Shown here: in pieces, positions 43,909-43,925 of the stretch | How positions within the stretch are numbered: the stretch's first letter is position 1 | Layout: every line of letters begins with the position of its first letter | Assembly (NCBI GenBank): GCA_039024435.1 | Contig: JBCCQH010000063.1 | Coordinates: 1-43,925 of the forward strand | DNA from: JBCCQH01 sp039024435 | GTDB taxonomy: Bacteria; Bacteroidota; Bacteroidia; J057; JADKCL01 | Reading direction: 5' to 3' | Length of the DNA: 43,925 nt | The notes under the pieces: generated by a model | Databases searched by the model: none | What the model saw: only the letters and a program-made list of their open reading frames with translations | What the model was told of the DNA's origin: nothing | Translations under genes and position numbers: made by a program

Positions 43909-43925
43909 CGCGGATTCTTTGTTAA

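Noticed and set aside
1..43925. CRISPR array, tRNA or rRNA genes
   Set aside because: No regularly spaced repeats with unique spacers and no tRNA- or rRNA-like sequence were noticed; this was read by eye only.

Overview
The window looks like a chromosome of a Bacteroidota bacterium, most likely a Saprospiria-type one. Four things point there: a type A T9SS C-terminal sorting domain at 14852-18514, a CHU_C (type B, gliding-motility type) sorting domain at 19187-22435, starts without Shine-Dalgarno sequences but with A/C-rich leaders, and TAnnTTTG-type promoter boxes. The lineage is inferred from gene content; there is no rRNA in the window.

Layout. 1-321 is the tail of an RluA-family pseudouridine synthase. 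346-7352 (minus) holds two DUF4157 (eCIS-core) proteins separated by a PQQ-propeller-like lipoprotein and followed by a leucine-rich-repeat protein. 7643-10902 (minus) holds secreted proteins, one with a frameshift. 11275-12300 is a decayed IS1595-family transposase. 12373-14205 is a soluble PAS histidine kinase, followed by a MITE-like element. 14852-22435 holds two large T9SS substrates. 22436-23527 is a long intergenic stretch containing a candidate small RNA. 23528-25311 holds two AT-rich genes. 25620-28657 is a toxin/immunity pair: a PoNe-like PD-(D/E)xK DNase effector, whose N-terminus carries the same PPxFQLxA peptide as the two DUF4157 proteins, and a DUF1911-type (PoNi) immunity protein.

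From 28857 to the right edge, 19 tightly packed minus-strand genes form one block that continues beyond the window. It has no terminase, portal, tail or tape-measure gene. It does have three different murein-active or murein-binding proteins tied to transmembrane segments, about eight small membrane proteins, four consecutive small beta-rich proteins after a short acidic membrane protein, an annexin-repeat-like membrane protein, and a 1609-residue protein with a DNA-sliding-clamp-like segment and a C-terminal RecA/RAD55-like ATPase. My best reading is a provirus or virus-derived element of the tailless, internal-membrane type (compare Salisaeta icosahedral phage 1 and other PRD1-like or FLiP-like phages). 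This rests on gene architecture and fold impressions, not on a confirmed capsid or packaging-ATPase match.

How the genes fit together. The left half suggests cargo for an extracellular contractile injection system (two DUF4157 proteins plus a DNase with the same N-terminal tag), although no sheath or baseplate gene is in the window. The right block would be a morphogenesis, entry and lysis operon. All functional statements come from reading sequences by eye; no database search was run.
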